14,120 nt of DNA from DASXRC01 sp036506795. GTDB taxonomy: Bacteria > Actinomycetota > Actinomycetes > Mycobacteriales > Micromonosporaceae. The stretch covers positions 1 through 14,120 of the forward strand of contig DASXRC010000247.1 in assembly GCA_036506795.1 (NCBI GenBank). Direction: 5' to 3'. The translations under genes were made by a program, and so were the position numbers. The notes under the pieces are model-generated. The model did no database searches and was not told the DNA's origin. It saw only the letters and a program-made list of their open reading frames with translations. Positions within the stretch are counted from its first letter, which is position 1. Each line of letters begins with the position of its first letter. Shown here in pieces: positions 4,340-13,120 of the stretch.

Positions 4340-7300
4340 ATGAGCCCCGTGACGAGAGTGGCGGTGGGTGGACCCCCGAGCGGGAGCGGCCGGGCCGGCT
4401 GGTCGGGGTATCGCCTGGTGCGCCCGCGCGCGTCGCTCGAATCGGCGGCGTCGGCCCCCGACGACGTGCAGCGCGCCGTCATCGCGCACGTGGATGGACC
4501 GCTGCTCGTCCTCGGCGGCCCGGGCACGGGCAAGACCACGACGCTCGTGGAGTCGGTCGCCGCCCGCGTCGCGGATGGGTTCGACCCGGAACAGATCCTG
4601 GTGCTCACGTTCGGCCGGCGGAGCGCCGCGGCGCTGCGGGAGCGGATCGAGGCGCGGATCGCCGTCGAGGCCGGCCGCGTCGTGCACGAGCCGCTCGTGC
4701 GGACTTTTCACGCGTACGCCTTCGGTCTGTTACGGCGTGCGGCGGCGCTGCGCGGCGAGCCGTCGCCGCGGCTGCTCACCGGGCCCGAGCAGGACCTGAT
4801 AATCCGTGAGCTGCTGCGCGCCGCCGGCGAGGACGGCGCCGAGCCCGACCACGTGGCCTGGCCGGGCGAGTTGCGCGCCGCGGTCCGCACGCGGGCGTTC
4901 GCCGAGCAGCTGCGCGACCTGCTGCTGCGTGCGGCCGAGCGCGGCATCGGCCCGGCGGAGCTCGCCACGCTGGGCGAGCGGCTCGGTCGCGCCGACTGGC
5001 CAGCCGCCGCGCGCTTCATGCGGCAGTACGCGGCGGTGCTCGCCCTGCGCGACGTCACCAGCCGCGGCACGATCGGCTATGACAACGCGGAGCTGGTCCG
5101 CGCCGCGGCCGGTCTGCTTGTGGACGATCCCGACCTGCTGGACCTGGAGCGGCGCCGACTGGCGCACGTCTACGTTGACGAGCTGTCCGACACCGACCCG
5201 GCCCAGCTCGACCTGCTGGCGTTGGTGACCGGGGGCGGGCGCCCGCTCGTGGCGTTCGCCGATCCCGACTCGTCGACGTATGCCTTCCGGGGCGCCGACC
5301 CCGCCGGCGTGCAGGAGTTCACCGACCGGTTCCGTGTTGCCTCCGGCCATCCCGCGCCCGTCTTCCTGCTGACCCGCTCGTACCGGGCGGGCCCGGAACT
5401 GCTCGACGCGACCGGCCGCATCGCCGCCCGGCTGCGTGGCCCGGTCCGCCACCGCTCGATGCGTCCGATGCCCGGCGCCGCACCGGGCGAGTTACGCGTG
5501 CGTACGTTCCGCTCCGCCACCAGCGAGTCGGCGTATCTCGCCCACGCGTTACGCGAGGCGCACCTGATCGACGGCATCCCCTGGTCGCGGATGGCCGTGC
5601 TGATGCGTTCGACCGCGCGGCAGCTCGCTCCGCTGCAGCGCGCCCTGCACCAGGCGGGGGTGCCGACCGTCGTCCACGCCGAAGACCTTCCCCTACACGA
5701 GCAACCGGCGGTCGCGCCGCTGTTGCTGTTGCTACGGTGCGCGCTGGAGCCGGACCTGCTCGACGAGGAGGCGGCCGTCGCGCTGCTGCACTCCCCGCTC
5801 GGCGGCGCCGATCCGCTCGGCGAACGCCGGCTGCGGCAGGGTTTGCGGGCGCTCGCGCTCGCCGCCGGCGACCGGCGTCCCTCCGGCGTGCTGCTGGTCG
5901 AGGCGCTGCGCGATCCGACCGAGCTGGCCGCGGTCGAGCGACGATGGGCGGCGCCGGCCCGTGCGGTCGCCACGCTGCTGACCACGGCGCGAGAGGCCGC
6001 CGCGGGGCCCGGCGCCACCGCCGAGGACGTCCTCTGGGCCGTGTGGTGGGCAAGCGGGCTCGCCGAACGGTGGGCCGCCGCCAGCGCAGGCGGTCGCCGG
6101 GCGGCGACCGCCGATCGGGACCTCGACGCGGTCGTCGTCCTCTTCGATGCGGCCGCCCGGTTCACCGACCGATTGCCCGGCGCGCGCACCGAGGTGTTCC
6201 TCGACCACGTGCTCGGCCAACAGCTGCCCGCCGACACGCTGGCCCCGACGGCCGACCGCGGCGACGCCGTCCGGTTGATGACCGCGCACGCCGCCAAGGG
6301 CCTGGAGTGGGACGTCGTGGCCATCGCCGGGGTGCAGGAGGGGGTCTGGCCGGACCTTCGGCTGCGCGGCAGCCTGCTCGGTTCGGAACGTCTGGTCGAC
6401 GTGCTCGCCGGGCGCGGTCCCGAGCACGACGGGCTCGCCTCGGCAGCCAGCCAGACCTCGGCGTTGCTGGACGAGGAGCGGCGGCTGTTCTACGTGGCGG
6501 TGACGCGGGGACGCCGGCGCGTGCTGGTCTCCGCGGTCGCCTCGGCCACCACCGGGGGCGCCGATGGCGAGGAGCAACCGAGCCGGTTCCTACCCGAGCT
6601 GTCCGGCTCGCCGGTCGGGGACGATGGTGTCGACCTCCCGGTAGCGACGCTGCCGCGGGCGCTCACGTTGCCGGCGCTCGTGGCCGAGCTGCGTACCGTC
6701 GTAACCGACCCCGCCTCGCCGGATCCGCGCCGGCGGGCGGCGGCGGCCCAGTTGGCCCGCCTCGCGGTCGCCGGCGTCCCGGGCGCGGATCCGAACGATT
6801 GGTGGGGCCTGGTCCCGCTCTCCGACGACCGGCCGCTCGCCGACGACGGCGAGCCGGTCCGGGTCACTCCGTCCACGATGGAGAGTGCGCTGCGCTGTAG
6901 CCTGCGCTGGCTGCTGGAACGCCACGGCGGCGCGGCGCCGGCGACCGCGGCGCAGGGCGTGGGCAACCTGGTGCACGCCGCGGCGATGCTCGCCGAGGAT
7001 GCGAGCGCCGACCGTGCGGCGCTGCTGGACTACATCGCCGGGCGGTTCCACGCGATCGAGCTGGCGGCGAGGTGGCTGGCCGGTCCGGAGCGGGACCGCG
7101 CCGAGCGCATGGTCGACAAGCTGCTGCGCTGGCTCGCCCGCAACCCGCGTCGGCTGCTCGCCATTGAGCGGGAGTTCGCGGTGCGGCTGGACGATCCGGC
7201 CCGCCCCGTGGAGCTGACGGGCCGGGTGGATCGGCTCGAGGTCGACGAGGCCGGCCGGCTCGTGGTGATCGACCTGAAGACCGGAAAGTCGACGTCGGTC

Positions 7301-7624
7301 ACCGAGTCCGAACTGGCGGAGCATCCGCAGCTGGGTGCATACCAGGCGGCGGTCGAGGCCGGCGCGTTCGGGGATCTCGGGTCCGAGCCGGGCGGCGCGG
7401 CCCTGGTTCAGCTCGGCCTGCCCTCCGCGGAGGCTCGGGAGCAGGTCCAGGCCGCGCTCGGCGACAGCGAGGACGCGAGCTGGGCCGCGGCGATGGTGCG
7501 CCGCACCGCGGACACGATGGCCGCGTCGACCTTCCAGGCGGTAGTGAACAACAAGTGCCGTGTGTGCCCCGTGCGTACGTCGTGCCCGGTCTCCGGCAAG
7601 GGGCGCCAGGTGGTGGAGCCGTGA
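4340..7624 (+). CDS. adnA: AdnA subunit of the AdnAB helicase-nuclease (UvrD-like motor plus Fe-S PD-(D/E)XK nuclease)
   Basis: The 1094-residue cytoplasmic protein is expected to pair with AdnB to resect DNA double-strand breaks. The superfamily 1 motor runs from about 35 to 770: Walker A GGPGTGKT (59-66), motif II DELSD (280-284), motif III ADPDSSTYAFRGA (307-319), TAHAAKGLEWD (648-658) and motif VI EERRLFYVAVTR (712-723). The C-terminal RecB-type nuclease has H879, D964 (GRVDRLE), D978/K980 (DLKTGK) and QLGAY (997-1001). Four cysteines (C853, then C1073, C1076, C1082 spaced C-x2-C-x5-C) match the 4Fe-4S pattern of AddB and Cas4 nucleases. Motifs II and III have Ser where Gln is usual, which fits AdnA being the weaker motor. 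Identity as AdnA rests on being the first gene, on length, and on this decay. The start is uncertain: no strong RBS is seen, and an in-frame GTG at 4295 lies inside the hairpin. Confidence 0.9.
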   Translation: MSPVTRVAVGGPPSGSGRAGWSGYRLVRPRASLESAASAPDDVQRAVIAHVDGPLLVLGGPGTGKTTTLVESVAARVADGFDPEQILVLTFGRRSAAALRERIEARIAVEAGRVVHEPLVRTFHAYAFGLLRRAAALRGEPSPRLLTGPEQDLIIRELLRAAGEDGAEPDHVAWPGELRAAVRTRAFAEQLRDLLLRAAERGIGPAELATLGERLGRADWPAAARFMRQYAAVLALRDVTSRGTIGYDNAELVRAAAGLLVDDPDLLDLERRRLAHVYVDELSDTDPAQLDLLALVTGGGRPLVAFADPDSSTYAFRGADPAGVQEFTDRFRVASGHPAPVFLLTRSYRAGPELLDATGRIAARLRGPVRHRSMRPMPGAAPGELRVRTFRSATSESAYLAHALREAHLIDGIPWSRMAVLMRSTARQLAPLQRALHQAGVPTVVHAEDLPLHEQPAVAPLLLLLRCALEPDLLDEEAAVALLHSPLGGADPLGERRLRQGLRALALAAGDRRPSGVLLVEALRDPTELAAVERRWAAPARAVATLLTTAREAAAGPGATAEDVLWAVWWASGLAERWAAASAGGRRAATADRDLDAVVVLFDAAARFTDRLPGARTEVFLDHVLGQQLPADTLAPTADRGDAVRLMTAHAAKGLEWDVVAIAGVQEGVWPDLRLRGSLLGSERLVDVLAGRGPEHDGLASAASQTSALLDEERRLFYVAVTRGRRRVLVSAVASATTGGADGEEQPSRFLPELSGSPVGDDGVDLPVATLPRALTLPALVAELRTVVTDPASPDPRRRAAAAQLARLAVAGVPGADPNDWWGLVPLSDDRPLADDGEPVRVTPSTMESALRCSLRWLLERHGGAAPATAAQGVGNLVHAAAMLAEDASADRAALLDYIAGRFHAIELAARWLAGPERDRAERMVDKLLRWLARNPRRLLAIEREFAVRLDDPARPVELTGRVDRLEVDEAGRLVVIDLKTGKSTSVTESELAEHPQLGAYQAAVEAGAFGDLGSEPGGAALVQLGLPSAEAREQVQAALGDSEDASWAAAMVRRTADTMAASTFQAVVNNKCRVCPVRTSCPVSGKGRQVVEP

Positions 7625-7663
7625 GCGAGTGGAGCGCCGCCGGCGACGCCCAGCGCGCGAACC

Positions 7664-7668
7664 GGGAG
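7664..7668 (+). promoter_or_regulatory. Ribosome binding site deciding the adnB start
   Basis: GGGAG lies 5 nt before the GTG at 7674. The frame is open upstream to 7560, but only the GTG at 7674 has a Shine-Dalgarno and gives the STQLELFP N-terminus. Confidence 0.7.
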
Positions 7669-7673
7669 ACACC

Positions 7674-10600
7674 GTGAGCACGCAGCTGGAGTTGTTCCCG
7701 ATTCGCCCGCAGCGGGCGGCGGCGGACGCCGGGCCGCGGTTCACGCCGGTCGAGCTCGCTCGCCTGCTGCGGCTGCACCCACCCACGCCGGAACAGGCCG
7801 CGATCATTTCCGCGCCAGTGGACCCCCTGCTCGTTGTGGCCGGCGCCGGGTCGGGCAAGACCGAGACGATGGCGGCCCGCGTGGTGTGGCTGGTCGCGAA
7901 CGGCTACGCACGGCCGGAGCAGATCCTCGGGCTCACCTTCACCCGCAAGGCCGCGGGGGAGCTCGCCCACCGCGTACGGACCCGGCTGGGCCAGCTTGTC
8001 CGGCGGCTGGGCCACGACACTCGGGACCCGCGGGGCGACCTGCTCGGCGGCGAGCCGACGGTGGCCACCTACCACTCGTACGCCGCCCGGATCGTCTCCG
8101 AGCACGGCCTGCGGGCCGGCTTCGAGCCGTCGACCCGGCTGCTCACCGAGGCCTCCCGTTGGCAGCTCGCCGACGTGGTCGTGCGCACGTACGACGGAGA
8201 CATGTCCAATGTGGACCGGGCGCCAACCACGGTGACCGACGACGTGCTGGCGTTGTCCGCCGAGCTCGCCGAGCACCTGGTGAGCGCCGATACGCTGGCC
8301 GCGTGGACCGGCCGGTTCTTCGCCGACCTCCAGGCTCGGCCCGGACGGATGTACGCCGGCGTGCGCGAGGCGCTCGATCGCCAGGAGGTCCGGCTTCGGC
8401 TGCTGCCGTTGGTCCGGGCGTACCAGCGGCGCAAGCGCGAGCTGGAGGCGATGGACTTCGGCGACCAGCTCGCCCGCGCCGCGGTGGTCGCGCGCGACCA
8501 CCCGGCGGTCGGCGCGATCGAGCGTGACCGGTTTCGTGTCGTGCTGCTCGACGAGTATCAGGACACCAGCCACGCCCAGGTCGTGCTGCTGCGGTCGCTG
8601 TTCGGCGGCGGACACCCGGTGACTGCGGTCGGTGATCCCTGCCAGTCCATCTACGGCTGGCGGGGCGCCAGCACCGGCACCCTGGACCGGTTTCCCGATG
8701 AGTTCATCCGCGCCGACGGGGGCGACGCGGCCGTGCTGACGCTGACCACGAGTTGGCGCAACCGCCCCGAGGTCCTCCGCGTTGCCAACGCGATATCGTC
8801 GCCGCTGCGACTCGCGGGTGCCAGGGTTGCGACGCTCGCGGCGGCGCGTCGCGTCGACGCGCCGGTGGGCGGGGTCACCGCTCGCGGCGGGCGGGCCGCC
8901 ACTGTCCACTGCGGACTATTGGAGACGTACGAGGACGAGGCGGCATGGATCGCGGACGGCATCGTCGCGGCTTGGCGCGCCGCGGGCGATGTCGAGGCCG
9001 GGCCGATCGAGGCGATCCCGGTGGAGGCCCGGCCGACGACGGCCGTGCTGGTCCGGGTCCGCAGCCAGATTCCGATCATCGAGGCCGCGCTGCGCGCTCG
9101 AGGTCTGCCGGTGGAGGTCGTCGGGCTCGGCGGGCTGCTGGACACGCCCGAGGTCCGGGACGTGGTGTGCACTCTGCGGGTGCTCGCCGACCCGACGGAC
9201 GGCGCGGCCCTGTTGCGGCTGCTGACCGGCGCGCGCTGGCGGATCGGCCCGCGCGACCTGGTCGCCCTGCACCGCCGGGCGCGCGCCATCGCGGTCGACC
9301 GTCGGCCGGGCCGGCGCGACCCCGACGCCGAGCCGGAGATTGTCAACGACCGGCTCGACGAGGCCACCCTCGTGGAGGCGCTCGCCGATCTGGGCGACGC
9401 CGAGCGGTACTCGCCGGCGGGACACGCCCGAATGCACGCGTACGGGCGGGAGCTCGCCAGCCTGCGTCGCCGGCTCGACCAGCCGCTACCCGATCTGCTC
9501 GCGGACGTCGAGCGGACGATGGGCCTCGACGTGGAGGTCGCAGTCCGCGCCGGTGACGCCGGGCTCGCCCGAGGTCACCTCGACGCGCTGGGCGACGTCG
9601 CGGCGCGGTTCGCGACCGAGGCCGACGGCGCCACGCTCACGTCGTTCCTGGCGTACCTCGCCGCAGCGGAGGACGAGGAGCGTGGCCTGGAACCCGGCGA
9701 GGTCGAGGTCGTCGAGGGCGCGGTGCAGATCCTCACGGCGCACGCCGCGAAGGGGCTCGAGTGGGAGGTCGTGTCCGTCGCCGGGCTCACCGTCGGCGTG
9801 TGGCCCGGCCCGGTGCGCGGCTCCGACCACTATCTGAAGGGCATCGGAGTCTTGCCGTTCCCGCTACGCGGGGACCGCGACGGGCTGCCCAGGTTCGCGA
9901 TCGAGGACGCATCCGATCAACGCGAGCTCGCCGCCGCGCGGGGCGACTTCGACGAGGCATGGAAGGCACACGACGAGCGCGAGGAACGCAGGCTGGCGTA
10001 CGTCGCGGTTACCCGGCCCCGCCGGTTGCTGCTCTGTTCCGGGCATTGGTGGGGAGAGGGGGTACGCCGGCCGCGCGGGCCGTCCGTGTTCCTCACCGAG
10101 GTGGCGGAGCTGTGCCGTGCGGGCCACGGCGTGATCGACGCATGGGCACCCGTCCCGCCCGACGGCGCCGGGAACCCGACGGCCGCGACCGCGCTGCGGG
10201 CGGAGTGGCCGGCGGATCCGCTGGGCGACCGGCGGCCGGCGCTGGTGGCCGCGGCCGACCTGGTGCGCAGCCTGATGTCCGAGGGTGCGTCCGGCGCGGA
10301 TGCCGACGGCGGCGACAGCGTGGCCGGCGAGGAGGCCGAGCGCTGGCGGTACGAGGCGGATCTGCTGCTCGCCGAGCGGGGTCGGCTGGCGCATCGGGAC
10401 GGCCCGACGCCGGTGACGCTGCCCGGGCACCTGTCGGTCTCGCAGCTCGTCGCGCTGCGCCGCGACCCCCAGGCGCTCGCCCGATCATTGCGCAGGCCCA
10501 TGCCGGCCCGACCCGACCCGTACGCCCGGCGGGGCACCGCGTTCCATCTCTGGCTCGAGCAGCGGTTCGGCGCTAACCGGCTGCTCGACGTCGACGAGCT

Positions 10601-11018
10601 GCCCGGCGCCGCGGACGAGGACGCGGCACCCGACGAGGCCCTGGCCGAGCTGCAGGAACGGTTCCTGGCAAGCGTCTGGGCCGGCCGCACGCCGGTGCAG
10701 GTGGAGGTGCCGTTCGCGACCGCCATCGCCGGCGTGGTCGTGCGGGGCCGGATGGACGCCGTCTTCGAGGACGCCGACGGGACGTTCGACGTCGTCGACT
10801 GGAAGACCGGACGGCGGCCGACCGGCGCGGATGCGACGGCCGCCGCGGTGCAGCTCGCGGCGTACCGGCTGGCCTGGGCGGCGCTCGCGGGCGTACCCGT
10901 CGAACGCGTTCGCGCGGCCTTCCACTACGTTCGCGAGAACCTCACGGTGCGGCCCGCCGATTTGCTCGCCGCGGACGGGCTGACCGCCCTGGTGGCGGGC
11001 CTGCCCACCACGGACTGA
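7674..11018 (+). CDS. adnB: AdnB subunit of the AdnAB helicase-nuclease (UvrD-like motor plus PD-(D/E)XK nuclease)
   Basis: The 1114-residue protein has the same plan as its upstream partner, but every motor motif is canonical: Walker A GAGSGKT (57-63), LTFTRKAAGEL (motif Ia), DEYQD (293-297), GDPCQSIYGWRGA (320-332), TAHAAKGLEWE (688-698) and EERRLAYVAVTR (770-781). This fits AdnB as the lead 3'-5' translocase. The nuclease domain has H958 (GTAFHLWLE), D1028 (GRMDAVFE), D1042/K1044 (VDWKTG) and QLAAY (1060-1064), without the cysteine cluster seen in AdnA. Known AdnAB binds DNA ends, unwinds them with ATP and cuts both strands, supplying tails for RecA, and replaces RecBCD/AddAB in actinobacteria. 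A 49-nt gap and a good RBS separate it from adnA, so co-transcription is very likely. The start is GTG. Confidence 0.93.
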   Translation: MSTQLELFPIRPQRAAADAGPRFTPVELARLLRLHPPTPEQAAIISAPVDPLLVVAGAGSGKTETMAARVVWLVANGYARPEQILGLTFTRKAAGELAHRVRTRLGQLVRRLGHDTRDPRGDLLGGEPTVATYHSYAARIVSEHGLRAGFEPSTRLLTEASRWQLADVVVRTYDGDMSNVDRAPTTVTDDVLALSAELAEHLVSADTLAAWTGRFFADLQARPGRMYAGVREALDRQEVRLRLLPLVRAYQRRKRELEAMDFGDQLARAAVVARDHPAVGAIERDRFRVVLLDEYQDTSHAQVVLLRSLFGGGHPVTAVGDPCQSIYGWRGASTGTLDRFPDEFIRADGGDAAVLTLTTSWRNRPEVLRVANAISSPLRLAGARVATLAAARRVDAPVGGVTARGGRAATVHCGLLETYEDEAAWIADGIVAAWRAAGDVEAGPIEAIPVEARPTTAVLVRVRSQIPIIEAALRARGLPVEVVGLGGLLDTPEVRDVVCTLRVLADPTDGAALLRLLTGARWRIGPRDLVALHRRARAIAVDRRPGRRDPDAEPEIVNDRLDEATLVEALADLGDAERYSPAGHARMHAYGRELASLRRRLDQPLPDLLADVERTMGLDVEVAVRAGDAGLARGHLDALGDVAARFATEADGATLTSFLAYLAAAEDEERGLEPGEVEVVEGAVQILTAHAAKGLEWEVVSVAGLTVGVWPGPVRGSDHYLKGIGVLPFPLRGDRDGLPRFAIEDASDQRELAAARGDFDEAWKAHDEREERRLAYVAVTRPRRLLLCSGHWWGEGVRRPRGPSVFLTEVAELCRAGHGVIDAWAPVPPDGAGNPTAATALRAEWPADPLGDRRPALVAAADLVRSLMSEGASGADADGGDSVAGEEAERWRYEADLLLAERGRLAHRDGPTPVTLPGHLSVSQLVALRRDPQALARSLRRPMPARPDPYARRGTAFHLWLEQRFGANRLLDVDELPGAADEDAAPDEALAELQERFLASVWAGRTPVQVEVPFATAIAGVVVRGRMDAVFEDADGTFDVVDWKTGRRPTGADATAAAVQLAAYRLAWAALAGVPVERVRAAFHYVRENLTVRPADLLAADGLTALVAGLPTTD

Positions 11019-11150
11019 CACCGCGAGTCGCGCCCGGCCAACTGTCCGCAAGGCCACAGCGGTCCGTCCGATCGCCGACTGTCCGGCGTCGATTTATGCG
11101 AGATCCTTACGTCCGGTCGGTAGGCGACCACCTGAACGGGGGAGATCACC

Positions 11151-11324
11151 ATGGACGTCGACGTCGGTGCCCGCGAGTTTCTCAGAGTCGTCGCGCTGGC
11201 GACCGTTGGCCTACTGCTCGCCGGGCTGGCGGCATTCACGCCGTGGTACGCCCCGGCCACGAGCGGGGCCGGTACGCACGTGGTGGAGCTGCGTACGCCT
11301 GGATCGCCCGAGGACGCCGGTTGA
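11151..11324 (+). CDS. Small single-pass membrane protein, 57 aa
   Basis: The ATG is preceded by a very strong Shine-Dalgarno (GGGGGAG, 11138-11144, 6 nt spacing). Residues about 11-30 (LRVVALATVGLLLAGLAAF) form one hydrophobic helix. Arg8 and Arg12 lie on the N-terminal side and a polar tail ending SPEDAG follows, so the N-terminus should be cytoplasmic. There is no lipobox or cleavable signal site. I do not recognise the family. The following membrane gene starts 45 nt later on the same strand, so the two may be co-transcribed. The 132 bp between adnB and this ATG contains no gene that I can see, and a promoter there is not obvious. Confidence 0.65.
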   Translation: MDVDVGAREFLRVVALATVGLLLAGLAAFTPWYAPATSGAGTHVVELRTPGSPEDAG

Positions 11325-11369
11325 TCGACAGCGACGACGGGTCGGCCGGTGGTGTTGACTGGTAGCTCT

Positions 11370-12248
11370 ATGGGCGCCACGCCTCAACCGCCACCGTCGC
11401 CGCGTGCCGTCTCGGGGCCGAGGTGGGGTGCGGGCACGGTCACACGCCTGAGTACTCCGGTCGCGCCGCCAGTCCCGCCCGCGGCGGGTGGCGTCGGTCC
11501 GCCACCGGTCCTGAGCCGCCGGCGACTGTGGTGGTTCGGCGGCCTGGCCGCACTCCTCGTCGTCATCGGGCTGGTCGTTGTGCTGGCGACCACTCTGACG
11601 GGCGACCGGCGACCGTTCTGGGACCGGCCATCCGGCGCCACCGATGCGCGGCCCCCACTCGCCCGGCTCTGCCCACCGCCCTCCGCCCTCCCGTCGGCGG
11701 AGCCGGCCGCACCCGCGCCAGGCCCGGTGACCGGGCCGCGCACCGTCGACGAGGAGGCGGGGATCTCCTATCGCGCGTACGGCGCGCCGTGGGAGCCATG
11801 GCGCATGGACTGGCGGGCGGGCACGCTCGAGGTGCCGTACCGGACCGGCCAACACATCGTCACCGAGGTGTACGCCGGTGGTACGTACCACGCGTCGATC
11901 CTGTCCGCGGCCGTGCCGGCGGCCGACAACGACGCGCTCGCGATCAACCTGGAGTGCGTGGGGCGGCAGGTCGCCGCGGACGTGCGCGCCTCGTACTACC
12001 CGCAGCCCAACCGGATGGACCTCATCCGCGACGAGCGCACCGTCCTCGGTGGACTGCCCGCGTGGGTGACGACGTTCCGCCTGCACTTCTCCGAACCCGG
12101 CCTCAAGGCCACCGACGAGCTGGCCGCGGTCGCCCTGCTCGACGTCGGCCGGCCCCAGGCCGCGGTGCTGTACGTGTCGATCCCGGGCACGCACCGCCAG
12201 CTCGACTGGGTGGTCGAGGACGTGCTCCGATCGGTGCGACCCGCCTGA
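11370..12248 (+). CDS. Membrane-anchored protein with proline-rich N-terminus and extracellular domain; function unknown
   Basis: The product has 292 residues. Residues 1-50 are a Pro-rich cytoplasmic segment (runs such as PQPPPSP and VAPPVPPAAGG). Residues 53-76 form one transmembrane helix after SRRR, giving an N-in topology. A Pro/Ala-rich linker runs to about 125. The rest is a folded extracytoplasmic domain, roughly GISYRAYGAPWEPW to DWVVEDVLRSVRPA, with two cysteines (C101, C196). The pattern GLPAWVTTFRL followed by an alternating strand and a closing helix recalls small lipoprotein domains of the Mog1/PsbP/LpqN type. That is a fold guess only, and no enzymatic motif is visible. The start is uncertain: ATG 11370 has no clear RBS, and an in-frame GTG at 11349 is possible. 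The gene converges on the ABC permease, leaving 20 bp between stops. Confidence 0.8.
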   Translation: MGATPQPPPSPRAVSGPRWGAGTVTRLSTPVAPPVPPAAGGVGPPPVLSRRRLWWFGGLAALLVVIGLVVVLATTLTGDRRPFWDRPSGATDARPPLARLCPPPSALPSAEPAAPAPGPVTGPRTVDEEAGISYRAYGAPWEPWRMDWRAGTLEVPYRTGQHIVTEVYAGGTYHASILSAAVPAADNDALAINLECVGRQVAADVRASYYPQPNRMDLIRDERTVLGGLPAWVTTFRLHFSEPGLKATDELAAVALLDVGRPQAAVLYVSIPGTHRQLDWVVEDVLRSVRPA

Positions 12249-12268
12249 CGTCCCCTGGCGAGACTGCC

Positions 12269-13120
12269 TCACGAGAGGGTCTGGTCGAGGCCCCACCGCC
12301 GGCGGATCGCCCGGTCGGCGGCGCCGAACGCGCCGTCGACGACGAGCCCCACCACCAGGATGACAATCATGACCGACAACATGCGGTCGGACTGGGAGAA
12401 TTCGCGGGCGAAGTTGAGCTGGGCACCGAGCGAGGTCTTGGTGGCGATGATGACCAGCAGCTCGCCGGCCATCAGGCTGCGCCAGGCGAATGCCCAACCC
12501 TGCTTGAGACCGGCGACGATCGCCGGCAGCGCCGCCGGCGCGATCACGTGCCGGTAGAGGGCGGGGCCGCGGGCCCCGATGTTGCGCCCCGCGCGCAGCC
12601 ACAGCGGCGGAATGTAGTCGACGCCGTGGATCACCCCGTTGGCGATGGCGGGAGCGGCCCCGAGCACCACGACGAAGAAGATCGCCTGCTCGCTCAGCTG
12701 GAACAGCAGGATCGCCAGCGGAAACCACGCGATCGATGGCATGGTTTGCAGGGACGTGATCATCGAACCGATCGCCGCGCGCAGCACGCGGATCCGTGCC
12801 ACCGCGAGGCCGAGCACGAGGCCGACGGCGACCGCGGCCGCGAAGCCAACCAGCGCCCGCCGCATCGTCGTGGCCAGCCCCTGCCAGAGGTCGGCCGTGA
12901 ACAGGTATGCCCAGAGGTCGCGGCCGACCGTCGCCGGGTCCGGCAGGACGTACTCCGGTTTCCACGCCGTCCACACCACGACCTGCCAGACCGCGATGGC
13001 GATCGCCACGGCCAGCAGCTTGGGCCACGTGGCCGCCCACGCCCGCGCGGCGCGACGCTGCACCTTCTCGTTGGCGGCGACCTCGAGGGCGTCCAGGCCG
13101 GAGATCGTGTCAGTGGCCAT
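12269..13120 (-). CDS. ssuC: ABC importer permease, SsuC/TauC/NrtB family
   Basis: The 283-residue inner-membrane protein has about six hydrophobic segments (roughly 34-51, 88-109, 128-147, 148-165, 207-227, 247-266). The cytoplasmic coupling loop at about 176-206 (RAGRNIGARGPALYRHVIAPAALP) has the Ala/Gly and PAALP marks of the EAA loop that contacts the ATPase. The family carries alkanesulfonates, taurine, nitrate or bicarbonate. The ssu name is chosen from the partial binding protein and is provisional. The ATG at 13120 overlaps the end of the ATPase gene by 11 bp, so translation is probably coupled. It is the last gene of the importer operon in view. No monooxygenase (ssuD or tauD) follows it. 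Confidence 0.88.
   Translation of the reverse strand: MATDTISGLDALEVAANEKVQRRAARAWAATWPKLLAVAIAIAVWQVVVWTAWKPEYVLPDPATVGRDLWAYLFTADLWQGLATTMRRALVGFAAAVAVGLVLGLAVARIRVLRAAIGSMITSLQTMPSIAWFPLAILLFQLSEQAIFFVVVLGAAPAIANGVIHGVDYIPPLWLRAGRNIGARGPALYRHVIAPAALPAIVAGLKQGWAFAWRSLMAGELLVIIATKTSLGAQLNFAREFSQSDRMLSVMIVILVVGLVVDGAFGAADRAIRRRWGLDQTLS

Noticed and set aside
5170..6324. A 384-codon minus-strand open frame inside adnA
   Set aside because: It is Ser/Arg/Ala-rich and antisense to conserved helicase motifs, with no RBS or domain.
4340..11018. The two helicase-nuclease genes as a novel defence system
   Set aside because: Domain order, lengths, tandem arrangement and actinobacterial setting fit the known AdnAB break-resection machine. 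No toxin, methylase or other defence gene is adjacent.
11041..11085. Direct repeat ACTGTCCG (11041-11048 and 11078-11085) upstream of the small membrane gene
   Set aside because: Only 8 bp in GC-rich DNA, not at helical spacing and with no promoter nearby to relate it to.
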